Counted from the stretch's first letter, positions 1 to 11,227 are shown. The stretch is 64,000 nt of DNA from Sporolactobacillus sp. THM19-2 (GCF_004153195.1 NZ_SEMC01000001.1:342616-406615); one strand, 5' to 3'. Notes: generated from the letters alone by a model not told the origin. Made by a program: numbers and translations.

Positions 1-221
1 ATGCTGTTGAACAGCTGACCGGAATCAGGCCACAGGTGAATCTGTCAGGAGAAGGTGGTTTCCTGAGTTGCCGCCTTCCTGATCAGGCACATGCCGGGAA
101 GATGGAGAAGGCGCGCCTGATTCTCGAAGCCATGCTTGTCTCCATGAGAACGATAGAGCACTCTTACGGAACATATATCCGAATTATTGATAAAGGAGGT
201 ACCCATTATGTTGAAACTTGA
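1..221 (+). CDS. prp: Ribosomal-processing cysteine protease Prp, C-terminal part
   Basis: The window opens inside this gene; 72 residues are readable before the stop. They match the C-terminal half of the Prp (YsxB) family, including the stretch [18 protein letters not shown]. The N-terminal catalytic His and Cys lie outside the window. Prp is known to remove the N-terminal extension of ribosomal protein L27 in Firmicutes. The gene directly downstream encodes an L27 that carries that extension. The stop lies 14 nt past the rpmA start, so the two genes overlap and are probably translationally coupled. The gene is incomplete only because of the window edge. Confidence 0.85.
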   Translation, partial: AVEQLTGIRPQVNLSGEGGFLSCRLPDQAHAGKMEKARLILEAMLVSMRTIEHSYGTYIRIIDKGGTHYVET

Positions 222-504
222 TCTTCAGTACTTTTCATCCAAAAAAGGTGTCGGCAGTACGAAAAACGGCCGGGACTCGATCTCAAAGCGCCTCGGCGCC
301 AAAAGGGCAGACGGTCAGAAGGTAACAGGTGGTTCTATCCTGTTCCGTCAGCGCGGGACGAAGATTTACCCGGGAGCAAATGTCGGACGCGGCGGTGATG
401 ATACATTGTTTGCCAAAGCAGACGGCGTTGTTAAATTTGAGAAATTTGGCCGGGACCGTAAAAGAGTCAGTGTATATCCTGTTGACGCTGTTATTGAGGC
501 GTAA
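208..504 (+). CDS. rpmA: 50S ribosomal protein L27
   Basis: The product (98 residues) is L27 of the large ribosomal subunit, placed near the peptidyl-transferase centre. It begins MLKLDLQYF and continues [15 protein letters not shown], the Firmicute form with a nine-residue extension that Prp cuts after the second aromatic residue. The body shows the usual L27 signature around [11 protein letters not shown] and the [10 protein letters not shown] segment. The start is ATG at 208, preceded by a near-perfect ribosome binding site AAAGGAGGT at 192-200; an in-frame start at 187 would place that site inside the gene. A strong hairpin terminator follows at 531-580. Confidence 0.97.
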   Translation: MLKLDLQYFSSKKGVGSTKNGRDSISKRLGAKRADGQKVTGGSILFRQRGTKIYPGANVGRGGDDTLFAKADGVVKFEKFGRDRKRVSVYPVDAVIEA

Positions 505-530
505 GCCTGAACGTATACCTGTATATGAAG

Positions 531-580
531 AGCAGCCGGAGGTTTTTTGTATCTGCAAAAAACATTCCGGCTGCTTTTTT
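531..580 (+). terminator. Rho-independent terminator of the rpmA operon
   Basis: Inverted repeat AGCAGCCGGA (531-540) and TCCGGCTGCT (566-575) followed by a run of T. It closes the rplU-prp-rpmA type operon. A partial copy of its right arm (TTCCGGCTG) recurs at about 612-620. Confidence 0.85.
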
Positions 581-666
581 GGGCTGATAAACAGGGACTG
601 ATTAAAAATCATTCCGGCTGTTTTCTGCTATACTTGGATAAAGATCAGAAACGGCAGGCGATATGG

Positions 667-1221
667 ATGATCAGTGAAGAGACAGGCATCAAATTGATTG
701 GAGCTGCGAGGCACATGCTGTTAAATGATCTGCAGCTGATCAAAGGGTATATCTATATGAATCAGATGGAACATGCGAATGAGGTGATCAGCCGGCTGAC
801 AGACCGGCTGATCCATCAGGCACATCTTTCCCATCTGCAAATGCCAAAAAGCTCCTTTTTTCTGGTCACTTCCAGCTGGTTTCCACACCCGTATCGACTG
901 AGTTACAGTGTTTCCGGACCTGAAAGAAATCTGTCAGAATGTGATGAATCCCTGCATGCCTTTTTGAATCTGCTGATTCAGAAGCTGGATCAGCATGCCT
1001 TTGAATTTACGGATAATACGGTTCATATCGAACTGGAAGCCGTACCCGCACACGTGTATCTTCATGTTACTTTTGAAGGCCAGCTCTGTGATGCGGAGAC
1101 CATGATGGATGAAATGAAAAAAACAGATCTGAATCAATCCCTGCGATGGGTTGAACACTATCTGACAAAAGGAAAGTCTGATAATGAAATGAGGTGGATC
1201 CTGTGTTTGTTGATCAGGTGA
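667..1221 (+). CDS. spo0B: Sporulation initiation phosphotransferase Spo0B
   Basis: Spo0B relays phosphate from Spo0F to Spo0A in the sporulation phosphorelay. The product has 184 residues (B. subtilis 192). The helix [15 protein letters not shown] contains the phospho-accepting His at residue 16, matching SRHDWMNKLQLIKG of the known protein. The C-terminal part corresponds to the degenerate kinase-like ATPase fold and is much less conserved. I chose ATG at 667; the frame stays open upstream to 547, but that part lies on the rpmA terminator. The last 19 nt overlap obg, so the genes are probably coupled, as in Bacillus. Poor conservation outside the His helix is normal for this family. Confidence 0.85.
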   Translation: MISEETGIKLIGAARHMLLNDLQLIKGYIYMNQMEHANEVISRLTDRLIHQAHLSHLQMPKSSFFLVTSSWFPHPYRLSYSVSGPERNLSECDESLHAFLNLLIQKLDQHAFEFTDNTVHIELEAVPAHVYLHVTFEGQLCDAETMMDEMKKTDLNQSLRWVEHYLTKGKSDNEMRWILCLLIR

Positions 1222-2486
1222 ATGTGTATGTTAAAGGCGGCGATGGCGGAAACGGAATGGTCGCTTTCAGACGGGAAAAATACGTCCCCGATGGCGGGCC
1301 GGCAGGTGGCGACGGCGGAAAGGGCGCCGATGTCATTTTTCAGGTGAATGAGGGTTTGCGGACATTAATGGACTTTCGATATAAGCGCCATTTCAAAGGC
1401 AGCAAAGGAGAAAATGGTCGGCCGAAAAATCAGCACGGGAAGAACGCCGCTCCTCTGGTCGTACAGGTTCCGCCGGGAACGGTTGTCCGGGACAGAGATA
1501 CCGGACAATTGATCGCGGATTTAACGGAAAACGGGCAACGTGCTGTGATTGCATCAGGAGGAAGAGGTGGCAGAGGAAATACGCGCTTTTCCACACCGGC
1601 CAACCCTGCACCTTATATTTCGGAAAACGGTGCGCCAGGTGAGGAACATGAAATCAGTCTTGAACTGAAACTGCTTGCTGATGCCGGGATGGTCGGTTTT
1701 CCAAGTGTAGGGAAATCGACGCTGCTTGCTGCCATTACTTCGGCCAGGCCTAAAATCGCAGCGTATCATTTTACCACACTGGTTCCGAATCTTGGCGTTG
1801 TGAATGTGGATGAGGGAAGCAGTTTTGTGATCGCTGATTTACCCGGCTTAATTGAGGGAGCAAGTCAGGGCGCAGGTCTCGGGTATCAGTTTTTACGTCA
1901 TATCGAACGTACCCGCGTGATTGTTCATGTGGTCGACATGTCCGGAATGGAGGGTCGTGACCCTTTTGATGATTATAAAAAGATTAATGAAGAGTTAAAG
2001 AGCTATCAGTGGCATTTGATTGACCGGCCGCAGATTGTCGCGGCAAGCAAAATGGATCTTCCCGGCGCAGAGAAGAACCTGGAGGCGTTCAGAAAAAAAG
2101 TCGGACCGCTAGTACCTGTTTTTCCAGTATCGTCTGTTACGCATTCAGGCTTGAAATCTTTGATACATGCTGTGTTTGAACAGATCGGCAAGACACCGTC
2201 ATTTCCTGTGCATGAGAAGCAGGAAGAAGCCAGGTCTACTGTATACACGATGAAAAAGGAAGAAGCCCCCTTTACGATTACACGTGAAAGTGACGGCGTC
2301 TTTAATGTCTCTGGTCCGAAAGTCGAGCTGCTGTTTAAAATGACCAATTTTCATCATGATGAAGCAATCAGGAGATTTGCCAGGCAACTGCGTGGTATGG
2401 GGGTTGACGATGCTTTGAGAAAAAAAGGCGTGACCGATGGCGACACCGTGCGCATTATGGATTATGAGTTTGAATATACGGATTAA
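1203..2486 (+). CDS. obg: GTPase Obg
   Basis: Essential ribosome-associated GTPase, 427 residues, involved in 50S maturation and general stress or sporulation signalling. It has the glycine-rich Obg fold (about 1-158), then the G domain with GFPSVGKST (Walker A), DLPGLIEG (G3) and SKMD as G4, and the C-terminal OCT domain. The G4 Asn of NKxD is replaced by Ser, unlike B. subtilis NKMD. The start is GTG at 1203, giving MFVDQV as in relatives, with GAGGTGG just upstream. A GTG at 1194 lies inside that ribosome binding site and is rejected. The gene overlaps the end of spo0B by 19 nt, and a terminator follows. Confidence 0.97.
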   Translation: MFVDQVNVYVKGGDGGNGMVAFRREKYVPDGGPAGGDGGKGADVIFQVNEGLRTLMDFRYKRHFKGSKGENGRPKNQHGKNAAPLVVQVPPGTVVRDRDTGQLIADLTENGQRAVIASGGRGGRGNTRFSTPANPAPYISENGAPGEEHEISLELKLLADAGMVGFPSVGKSTLLAAITSARPKIAAYHFTTLVPNLGVVNVDEGSSFVIADLPGLIEGASQGAGLGYQFLRHIERTRVIVHVVDMSGMEGRDPFDDYKKINEELKSYQWHLIDRPQIVAASKMDLPGAEKNLEAFRKKVGPLVPVFPVSSVTHSGLKSLIHAVFEQIGKTPSFPVHEKQEEARSTVYTMKKEEAPFTITRESDGVFNVSGPKVELLFKMTNFHHDEAIRRFARQLRGMGVDDALRKKGVTDGDTVRIMDYEFEYTD

Positions 2487-2490
2487 AGGA

Positions 2491-2515
2491 ACGCGGCCAG
2501 TTCGGCCGTGTTTTT
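2491..2515 (+). terminator. Rho-independent terminator after obg
   Basis: Stem ACGCGGCC / GGCCGTGT with one G-U pair and a five-base loop, followed by TTTTT. It ends the spo0B-obg transcript ahead of the convergent niaR gene. Confidence 0.8.
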
Positions 2516-2590
2516 GATTATGGCGGGAAAAGGTTCAGAAAACCCGGCAATCGCGATACCGCCAGTGGCTCGCCGGTTGCCAGATTTTCT

Positions 2591-3127
2591 TTACAACAAA
2601 TATCCCGCTTTTTTCAGGGCGCTGACAGCACGATCCAGTTGCCCCTGTTCAGCAGCTTCAAGCTGATGAAGATGGACTCCTTTAGTCAGTGATGAAAGAA
2701 GAGAGGCATTAGTCTGATGCAGCTTGCTGATGAACAGTCTGACATCTGTACGGTTTCGGATCATCAGCGAACCGGTGATCTCGCCATAGAGCGGATGTTC
2801 AACTGTAACATTGACTACCGTAACGCCGCAGTCAACGATCAGATTAAGCTCATCTTCAGTTTCTTCAAGGGTGTGTCGGCAGGCAACAACGCGTGTTCTG
2901 GTACCTGGCTTTTCTCCGGAAAGAAACAAGTATCCCTGAGACGTCGCGATGATTGGGTGATTTCTGGCTCTGAGAAGCGATATATCCTGAACGATCACCT
3001 GACGGCTGACGGCCATTTTGTCGGCGAGTTCCCCGCCTGTTATTGGCCTGGAAGATGCGGACAGACAGCCAAGCACTTTCCGTCGCCTTGCTGAAGCAGA
3101 TAATTTTCTTTCTCGGGTTCGGGTCAT
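2591..3127 (-). CDS. niaR: NAD biosynthesis transcriptional repressor NiaR (3H domain)
   Basis: Niacin-responsive repressor (YrxA/NadR of B. subtilis), 178 residues. The N-terminal HTH_11 domain (about 5-60) contains ITGGELADKMAVSRQVIVQD. The C-terminal 3H domain shows its conserved histidines in ACRHTLEETEDEL, VEHPLYGEI and GVHLHQLEA, which bind the metal and effector. The start is ATG at 3127, where AAAGGA lies seven bases upstream; ATGs at 3133 and 3154 fit the ribosome binding site worse. In Bacillus this regulator sits beside nadBCA and nifS. Those genes are absent here, so its targets must lie elsewhere. Confidence 0.9.
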   Translation of the reverse strand: MTRTRERKLSASARRRKVLGCLSASSRPITGGELADKMAVSRQVIVQDISLLRARNHPIIATSQGYLFLSGEKPGTRTRVVACRHTLEETEDELNLIVDCGVTVVNVTVEHPLYGEITGSLMIRNRTDVRLFISKLHQTNASLLSSLTKGVHLHQLEAAEQGQLDRAVSALKKAGYLL

Positions 3128-3163
3128 AAGCATGTCCTTTCGAAAATGAATCATTTAGTTATC

Positions 3164-3169
3164 ATTATA
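3164..3169 (-). promoter_or_regulatory. Candidate -10 box of niaR
   Basis: Perfect TATAAT on the minus strand, about 37 bases upstream of the niaR start. No good -35 hexamer is visible at the usual distance. Confidence 0.4.
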
Positions 3170-3393
3170 AGCAAAATCTCATTTTCTGCACAGGGGGACG
3201 CTCAATGGATCATGATGCAGCTCCACATTTTTTACGCGATGAGAAAGGACAAAAATTTTACATATTTCGTGTAAGGGCATGGGGCTCAGCCGGTGCCAGG
3301 GGCCTCGCTTCGCCAGGTTTTCTATAAAAAAGTGGCAAAAAGCCCAGGTCTGCCATATACATAAAATGACTTTCACAGGAAAGGATGAAAACC

Positions 3394-5088
3394 GTGAAAT
3401 TATATGTGGTACAGCAAGGCGATTCAGCTGCCGGAATTGCAGAAAAACATAGCATGACGCTTGAAGAATTAAAAAAATTGAATCCTGACCTTGAAGAACG
3501 TCCGCTTTATCGAGGCATGAAGATTAAAGTCAGCGGAGAGAAACAGGCAATTAAAGTATCCAGCGCGGTCCGGACGGAAAAGCCTGAGGTTTTACCGGCG
3601 GAAGACATGCCCAATACATCCGTGCCCCAGTCTGCCTCTCAGCAGACCGAAACCAATCCGGGAGCGTTAGCCGGGTTGAATCAGCCTTCCGCAAATCCGG
3701 AGAAAGAAAAGGAGGAATTTAAAGATATCTTTTATCCGAAGGAAGGGGATTATTCGGCTGCAGGCAACGCGCTTTCGTATAGCGCCCATGATATGAATCA
3801 GGTACCGGTTTTTCCTTTTCTGCAGACTGACCCTTCAGCGACAAATCCTGTCAGTCCGTATCAAATGGGGAATCACTGGTCTGATGTGAGCCCGTCGACT
3901 CAGGCTAATCCGTGGCCGGCGGCAAGTCCTGCTTATCAGCCGAATCCAACGGCGACGAGTCCGGCGTCACAGGCTAATCCGTGGCCGGCGGCAAGTCCTG
4001 CTTATCAGCCGAATCCAACGGCGACGAGTCCGTCGACTCAGGCTAATCCGTGGCCGGCGGCAAGTCCTGCTTATCAGCCGAATCCAACGGCGACGAGTCC
4101 GGCGTCACAGGCTAATCCATGGCCGGCGGTAAGTCCTGCTTATCAGCCGAATCCAACGGCGACGAGTCCGGCGTCACAGGCTAATCCGTGGCCAATGGCA
4201 AGTCCTGCTTATCAGCCGAATCCAACGGCGACGAGTCCGTCGACTCAGGCTAATCCGTGGCCGGCGGCAAGTCCTGCTTATCAGCCGAATCCAACGGCGA
4301 CGAGTCCGGCGTCACAGGCTAATCCATGGCCGGCGGTAAGTCCTGCTTATCAGCCGAATCCAACGGCGACGAGTCCGGCGTCACAGGCTAATCCGTGGCC
4401 AATGGCAAGTCCTGCTTATCAGCCGAATCCAACGGCGACGAGTCCGTCGACTCAGGCTAATCCGTGGCCGGCGGCAAGTCCTGCTTATCAGCCGAATCCA
4501 ACGGCGACGAGTCCGGCGTCACAGGCTAATCCATGGCCGGCGGTAAGTCCTGCCACGCAGATGTACCCGACCAGCCCGTCAGCACAGATGAAAAAAAAAC
4601 CGGCAGAGAGCCAGCCGGCATCCGGGAAAAAGCCAGTAAACAAATCGGGTTTGCCCGCCAATCCGTCAGAGAACATTTATAAACCGGCACAGAAACCAAA
4701 GAATAACTACCCGTTTCTTGCGCAGGGAGCCGTTTCTCCTGAAAAACCCATTGGCGGAATGAAAGCGACGAACGTATCACCCGCCTCTTTTCCCTACCCG
4801 ACGGCTGGAAAATCGTCAGGAAAGATGAATCCTGTCGGTGCTCAGGGAACAATCGGAGGCTATCCTTATCCCTATATGATGCCGAATCAGTCGAAAAAAC
4901 CCTGTAATTGTGGCGGCACGGGAAGCTATCCAGTTCAGCATGCGCCGTACACCCCGTTCGGCAATATGCCGGTGGCGGGATATTATGGTGGAAACCAGCC
5001 TCCGCAGTCGCCTTATACGCAGTCACCTGTGTCACATAAACCGGCTTATAAGTCCGTAAAAGACAATGATGCCAATAAGAAAAAATAA
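3394..5088 (+). CDS. safA: Spore coat assembly protein SafA-like, with LysM domain
   Basis: Morphogenetic protein at the cortex/coat interface of the spore. Residues 1-48 form a LysM domain (KLYVVQQGDSAAGIAEKH ... LYRGMKIKV), which in SafA anchors to peptidoglycan. A Pro/Ser/Asn/Gln-rich body follows, with nine full copies and one partial copy of a 23-residue repeat from residue 170, then a Pro/Tyr/Gly-rich tail. The start is GTG at 3394, aligning exactly with B. subtilis MKIHIVQKGD; AAAGG at 3380-3384 is nine bases upstream, whereas ATG at 3385 directly abuts it. The protein is 564 residues, longer than B. subtilis SafA (387) mainly through the repeat. The coxA-like gene follows, as in Bacillus. 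Confidence 0.85.
   Translation: MKLYVVQQGDSAAGIAEKHSMTLEELKKLNPDLEERPLYRGMKIKVSGEKQAIKVSSAVRTEKPEVLPAEDMPNTSVPQSASQQTETNPGALAGLNQPSANPEKEKEEFKDIFYPKEGDYSAAGNALSYSAHDMNQVPVFPFLQTDPSATNPVSPYQMGNHWSDVSPSTQANPWPAASPAYQPNPTATSPASQANPWPAASPAYQPNPTATSPSTQANPWPAASPAYQPNPTATSPASQANPWPAVSPAYQPNPTATSPASQANPWPMASPAYQPNPTATSPSTQANPWPAASPAYQPNPTATSPASQANPWPAVSPAYQPNPTATSPASQANPWPMASPAYQPNPTATSPSTQANPWPAASPAYQPNPTATSPASQANPWPAVSPATQMYPTSPSAQMKKKPAESQPASGKKPVNKSGLPANPSENIYKPAQKPKNNYPFLAQGAVSPEKPIGGMKATNVSPASFPYPTAGKSSGKMNPVGAQGTIGGYPYPYMMPNQSKKPCNCGGTGSYPVQHAPYTPFGNMPVAGYYGGNQPPQSPYTQSPVSHKPAYKSVKDNDANKKK
3901..4560 (+). repeat. 69-bp coding tandem repeat in safA with 207-bp higher-order period
   Basis: Units begin at 3901, 3970, 4039, 4108, 4177, 4246, 4315, 4384 and 4453, plus a partial one at 4522. 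Each encodes QANPWP, two variable residues, then SPAYQPNPTATSP and AS or ST. Three unit variants cycle in fixed order, so 4039-4245 and 4246-4452 appear to be identical 207-bp blocks. A third partial copy runs from 4453 to about 4553. Confidence 0.95.
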
Positions 5089-5178
5089 ATGCCATTTTTA
5101 TCTAAATATCCGGTAAAAATTCATCAGCGTAAATTCCCCTTTTCCCACACAAGATAAAGGCGAAAGGGGGATTTTATT

Positions 5179-5760
5179 TTGAAAAGGACACTATTGACTA
5201 TGGGTTCGGTTCTCACTCTGAGTGGTGTTTTATTTGGATGTCAGCCGGACAATGCAGCGTATGATAACAATCGGGACGGGATGCGAAATGTCACTTTCCG
5301 GACGGCAGACCAAAATGACCGGAATTTCACGAATGATCCGGGTACGCCGGACAATGTAAACAACAATATGGCTCAGGATCGGAGTCAGGGTCGTCCTGGT
5401 TATGGTCAGGAACGCCGTCTTGCGCAACGGATTGCTCAACGCGCTGATGCGGTTCCAGGTGTAGACAGGGCTCATGCCATTGTCAGCAGAAACAATGTGG
5501 CGGTAGGTGTCGTTCCTGAAAATGCCGGGACGAATAACGAGGATGTTGAGAAAAAGGTCCGTGCCGCAATCAAACCGATCACAGGTGACAGGCGGGTCTA
5601 TGTGACATCTGATACACGTTATGTAAACCGAATTACGACAGCAGAAACAAATTTTAATGCAGGACGACGGGGCATGCGTGAAGCAGGTGCTGATATAACA
5701 GGGATTATCGATGATCTGGCGAACGCACTGAAACGCCCGTTTGAAAACAACGACAGATAA
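5179..5760 (+). CDS. coxA: YhcN/YlaJ-family sporulation lipoprotein, CoxA-like
   Basis: A 193-residue lipoprotein. Residues 1-20 are a signal peptide ending in lipobox LFGC with Cys21 as the lipid-attachment site. A low-complexity Asn/Asp-rich linker follows. From about residue 75 comes a YhcN/YlaJ domain (LAQRIAQRADAVPGVDRAHAIVSRNNVAVGV), found in spore membrane and cortex lipoproteins. Its position directly after safA matches B. subtilis coxA (yrbB), so orthology is likely but rests partly on context. The start is TTG at 5179 with AAAGGGGG eight bases upstream. A terminator follows. Confidence 0.8.
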   Translation: MKRTLLTMGSVLTLSGVLFGCQPDNAAYDNNRDGMRNVTFRTADQNDRNFTNDPGTPDNVNNNMAQDRSQGRPGYGQERRLAQRIAQRADAVPGVDRAHAIVSRNNVAVGVVPENAGTNNEDVEKKVRAAIKPITGDRRVYVTSDTRYVNRITTAETNFNAGRRGMREAGADITGIIDDLANALKRPFENNDR

Positions 5761-5771
5761 TTCTGTGGAGA

Positions 5772-5803
5772 AAAGAGTAGGGGGTTGCCCTTGCTCTTTT
5801 TTT
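5772..5803 (+). terminator. Terminator after the coxA-like gene
   Basis: Imperfect stem of AAAGAG and GGG on the left with CCC and CTCTTT on the right, running into seven T. Confidence 0.7.
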
Positions 5804-5972
5804 CATAAGCAAAAATATGTATAATAATTACGGAAACGTGTTTGGATCAGGGTTCAGAGAATTGGAACAGAGATCAGACGTTATCAGCTGCGTGGCCGGT
5901 CAAGGGCTGTGCGGCTTGATTTGCGCCTTCTTTTCTGACCAGACATAAAGAATCAATGAGAGGGGAAAAAAT

Positions 5973-6698
5973 ATGTCCGGACATTCAAAATGGAATAATA
6001 TACAGCATAAGAAAAACGCTATGGATGCCATTCGCGGAAAAATCTTTATGAAGCTTTCCAAAGATATTTATCTCGAGGCAAAACATGGGGGCGGCGATCC
6101 GGATATGAATGCCGGCCTGCGCCATGCAATTGAAAAAGCTAAAGCAGAGAACATGCCTAATGACAACATTTCCCGGGCAATCAAAAAAGCGACAGGAAAT
6201 CTTGACGGTGTCAGCTACAGTGAGATCACGTACGAAGGGTATGGACCAGGCGGTGTTGCCGTGATGGTTGACGTGCTTACGGATAACAGGAATCGCTCGG
6301 CCTCCGAGATCAGACACGCCTTTACAAAAAGCGGGGGCAATCTGGGTGAATCCGGAAGTGTAGCCTTTATGTTTGATCAGCAGGGCCTGATAGAAATCGA
6401 GAAAAAAGAGGGCCTTGATGAAGATCAGTTGATGATGGATGCACTCGATGCGGGGGCGGACGATCTGAAATCCAGGGAGGATCGTTTCATTATCATAACG
6501 GCGCCGTCAGCTTTTGAAAATGTGAAAAAAGCACTTGAAGAAAAGCAATATGAGATAGACAGGGCAGAAGTGGCTATGGTTCCCAAAACGAAAACAGCGC
6601 TGAATGGTAAAGACCTTGAAAAAATGCAGAACCTGATGGATGCTCTGGAAAACAATGACGATGTCCAGGATATTTACAGTAACCTGGAAGAAGCCTGA
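5973..6698 (+). CDS. yebC: YebC/PmpR-family protein
   Basis: A 241-residue member of the YebC/TACO1 family, opening with the diagnostic [14 protein letters not shown]. The three-domain fold is complete, with [24 protein letters not shown] in the middle. The family was long annotated as a transcriptional regulator; TACO1-type members act in translation, and recent work supports a role at difficult peptide sequences on the ribosome. ATG at 5973 follows GAGAGGGG. It corresponds to B. subtilis yrbC, which also follows coxA, and is flanked by terminators, so it is probably monocistronic. Confidence 0.95.
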   Translation: MSGHSKWNNIQHKKNAMDAIRGKIFMKLSKDIYLEAKHGGGDPDMNAGLRHAIEKAKAENMPNDNISRAIKKATGNLDGVSYSEITYEGYGPGGVAVMVDVLTDNRNRSASEIRHAFTKSGGNLGESGSVAFMFDQQGLIEIEKKEGLDEDQLMMDALDAGADDLKSREDRFIIITAPSAFENVKKALEEKQYEIDRAEVAMVPKTKTALNGKDLEKMQNLMDALENNDDVQDIYSNLEEA

Positions 6699-6730
6699 TT
6701 GAATTACCGGCTGTTAAAAAAATCAGACTC

Positions 6731-6756
6731 GAGCATTCAGCCTGAATGCTCTTTTT
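6731..6756 (+). terminator. Terminator after yebC
   Basis: Inverted repeat GAGCATTCAG / CTGAATGCTC with a minimal loop, followed by TTTTT. Confidence 0.9.
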
Positions 6757-6768
6757 CTTTTGCGTTTT

Positions 6769-6798
6769 TTGTGAGACCACGGTTCTGTGTGCTATGAT
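6769..6798 (+). promoter_or_regulatory. Candidate sigma-A promoter of ruvAB
   Basis: TTGTGA (6769-6774), 18-base spacer, TATGAT (6793-6798) with an upstream TGC making an extended -10. It lies 46 bases before the ruvA start. Confidence 0.55.
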
Positions 6799-6843
6799 AT
6801 TGAGTGAATGTACGGGCCGCGTGAGGCTGGAGGAGTTTCGTGA

Positions 6844-7434
6844 GTGTTTGACTATATAAAAGGAATCCTGACCTGGCTGTCGGGAAACGGGATTGTCATC
6901 GAACAGAACGGGATCGGATTCAAAGTTGTCTGTGCCAATCCTTTTACCTGGCAGACGTCCCTTAACCATGAAATAAAGGTTTATATTTACCAATATGTCC
7001 GGGAAGATGCGATGCTGCTCTTCGGTTTTAAGTCCCGTGATGAACGTGAGTTATTTATCCGGCTGTTAACGGTTTCCGGAATTGGGCCGAAGAGTGCGCT
7101 TGCTGTTCTTGCTTCGGGAAGTCCGGAAAGCATTATTCAGGCCATTGAGGCAAAAGACGATAAATATCTGACCCGTTTTCCCGGCATAGGTAAAAAAACA
7201 GCTGCACAGATTATATTGGATTTAAAGGGAAAGATAGCGAATTCTGCTGCCCTCCAGCGCAGTGAATCAGCGGGAGAGACGCAGAGCTCCGCTTTGAACG
7301 AAGCCATTGATGCTTTGAAAATGCTGGGGTATTCTGAGCGGGAAATCAACAAAGTGATGCCTGAATTGAAAAAGAAGGAATTATCCGCTGAAAATTATGT
7401 GAAAGAAGCGCTTCGTCTGATGGTCAGGCGATGA
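6844..7434 (+). CDS. ruvA: Holliday junction branch-migration protein RuvA
   Basis: RuvA tetramers bind four-way DNA junctions and load RuvB. The product has 196 residues: an N-terminal OB fold (about 1-64), tandem helix-hairpin-helix motifs (VSGIGPKSALAVL near 75 and FPGIGKKTAAQII near 108), and a C-terminal domain that contacts RuvB. GTG at 6844 is preceded by GGAGGAG with an eight-base gap. ruvB starts 15 nt downstream. In B. subtilis bofC precedes ruvA; it is absent here. Confidence 0.96.
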   Translation: MFDYIKGILTWLSGNGIVIEQNGIGFKVVCANPFTWQTSLNHEIKVYIYQYVREDAMLLFGFKSRDERELFIRLLTVSGIGPKSALAVLASGSPESIIQAIEAKDDKYLTRFPGIGKKTAAQIILDLKGKIANSAALQRSESAGETQSSALNEAIDALKMLGYSEREINKVMPELKKKELSAENYVKEALRLMVRR

Positions 7435-7449
7435 AAGCAGGTGAATACT

Positions 7450-8454
7450 ATGGAAGGTGCCGATCGACTGCTGTCAAGTGAATCCACAAATGAAGACAAT
7501 GGAATGGAACAGTCTATCCGGCCGACCGACCTCGATCATTATGTAGGTCAGGATGAGTTAAAAAGGAATCTTAAAGTCTTTATCCGGGCCGCGAAGGAGA
7601 GAAATGAACCCCTCGATCACGTACTGCTCTATGGACCGCCGGGGCTTGGCAAAACAACACTTGCAATGATTATTGCCACAGAGATGGGGACGAATATACG
7701 GACCACATCCGGACCGGCACTTGAACGTCCCGGGGATCTGGCTGCCATTCTTTCGTCTCTTGAGCCGGGTGATGTCCTGTTTATTGACGAAATTCACCGG
7801 CTCAGCCGCCACATCGAGGAAGTCCTCTATCCTGCAATGGAAGATTTCTGCATGGACATTGTGATTGGAAAGGACGATACCGCTCATTCGGTTCGACTGA
7901 CTCTTCCGCCGTTTACGCTTGTAGGCGCTACGACACGTGCCGGGTATCTTTCTCCGCCACTCCGTGACCGCTTCGGTGTCATCAGCCGTCTACAGTTCTA
8001 TAATCCTGAGGAACTTTCCAGAATTGTCCGGAGAACGGCTGCTGTGCTTCATGCCGCGATTGATGATGATGCCTGTAACGAAATTGCCCGACGGTCTCGT
8101 GGCACGCCGCGTATTGCCAACCGGCTGTTGAAAAGAATCCGTGATTTTGCCCAGGTTGAGGCAGATGGACGGATAAACAGGGAGACAGCCAGAACCAGTC
8201 TCAGCCGTCTTCACGTTGATGATTCAGGCCTTGACCGGGTCGATCATCAGCTGATTGAAGGGATCATTCGAAAATTCAATGGCGGTCCTGTAGGGCTGGA
8301 TACGTTATCTGCTGCAATTGGCGAAGAACGGCATACGATTGAAGATGTACATGAACCTTATCTGCTTCAGATCGGATTCATCCAGCGAACACCGCGCGGA
8401 CGTATTGCGACAGATCTTGCTTATCGGCATCTCAACATAGAGAGGGGTGTCTGA
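7450..8454 (+). CDS. ruvB: Holliday junction helicase motor RuvB
   Basis: AAA+ ATPase that drives branch migration with RuvA. The length is 334 residues, exactly the family norm. Walker [10 protein letters not shown] is at about 62, Walker B LFIDEIH near 110, the sensor region GATTR near 156, and the C-terminal winged-helix domain ends with [11 protein letters not shown]. The start is ATG at 7450 with AGGTGA at 7439-7444; a GTG at 7441 would fall inside that site. It follows ruvA and is probably in one transcript with the downstream small membrane gene and queA-tgt. Confidence 0.97.
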   Translation: MEGADRLLSSESTNEDNGMEQSIRPTDLDHYVGQDELKRNLKVFIRAAKERNEPLDHVLLYGPPGLGKTTLAMIIATEMGTNIRTTSGPALERPGDLAAILSSLEPGDVLFIDEIHRLSRHIEEVLYPAMEDFCMDIVIGKDDTAHSVRLTLPPFTLVGATTRAGYLSPPLRDRFGVISRLQFYNPEELSRIVRRTAAVLHAAIDDDACNEIARRSRGTPRIANRLLKRIRDFAQVEADGRINRETARTSLSRLHVDDSGLDRVDHQLIEGIIRKFNGGPVGLDTLSAAIGEERHTIEDVHEPYLLQIGFIQRTPRGRIATDLAYRHLNIERGV

Positions 8455-8457
8455 CCG

Positions 8458-8658
8458 GTGGGGGATATTGGAAAACTTCTGATGACGGCCGGGGTGATTT
8501 TGTTTTTGGTTGGTCTCTTCTGGCCGCTGATCGGCCGGTTGCCCGGTGATATTTTTATAAAAAAAGGCAACGTTACATTCATATTTCCCATTGTCACCTG
8601 TCTTGTGATCAGTGTCGTGGTTTCATTAATTTTTTATCTGATTAATCATCTACGTTAA
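8458..8658 (+). CDS. DUF2905 small membrane protein
   Basis: A 66-residue protein with two predicted membrane helices (about 5-22 and 42-62) separated by GRLPGDIFIKKGNVTFIFP, the conserved core of the DUF2905 family. Its biochemical function is unknown. A homologue (YrzS, as I recall) occupies the same place between ruvB and queA in Bacillus. GTG at 8458 lies three bases after the ruvB stop, with AGAGGGG as binding site inside the end of ruvB. Confidence 0.85.
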   Translation: MGDIGKLLMTAGVILFLVGLFWPLIGRLPGDIFIKKGNVTFIFPIVTCLVISVVVSLIFYLINHLR

Positions 8659-8680
8659 GTGAAAGAGAGTGCTGAAATTC

Positions 8681-10866
<2,186 letters not shown>

Positions 10867-10888
10867 ATGAGTTAAAGGGAGGCTTATC

Positions 10889-11227
10889 ATGGAAGGGATT
10901 ACTGGTATACTGATACCCCTTCTGATTTTCGTTGCGATTTTCTATTTTCTGCTTATCCGTCCGCAGCAGAAGCGGAATAAGGAGACGCGTGAAATGCAGG
11001 CATCACTTCAGAAGGGTGACAAAATTGTAACCATCGGAGGGCTTCAGGGAACGGTTGAATCGTTCGATGAACGGACCGTGGTACTACGAAGCAGCAGCAG
11101 CAAGCTGACTTATGAACGGAATGCAATTCGTGCTATTGTAAAGAAATCTGCAAATGCACATGCTCAATCCGAAAGTAAGGATAAGGATAAGGAAGAAAAG
11201 CCGGCAAAAGAAGAAAAAGGGAAGTAA
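10889..11227 (+). CDS. yajC: Preprotein translocase subunit YajC
   Basis: A 112-residue accessory subunit of the SecDF-YajC part of the Sec translocon. One N-terminal membrane helix (about 5-22, GILIPLLIFVAIFYFLLI) is followed by RPQQKRNKE and the soluble domain with GDKIVTIGGLQGTV. The C-terminus is a Lys/Glu-rich tail. ATG at 10889 follows AAAGGGAGG. secD and secF lie 3.4 kb downstream, separated by four other genes. Confidence 0.95.
   Translation: MEGITGILIPLLIFVAIFYFLLIRPQQKRNKETREMQASLQKGDKIVTIGGLQGTVESFDERTVVLRSSSSKLTYERNAIRAIVKKSANAHAQSESKDKDKEEKPAKEEKGK

Noticed and set aside
1194..1202. Upstream GTG start of obg
   Set aside because: It lies inside the ribosome binding site of the better start at 1203, which gives the conserved N-terminus.
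3901..4560. CRISPR-like regular repeats
   Set aside because: Units are head to tail without unique spacers and translate as a continuous protein repeat in frame.
4488..5095. Long minus-strand open frames opposite safA
   Set aside because: They arise from the repetitive, Pro-rich coding pattern of safA; no ribosome binding site, no family resemblance.
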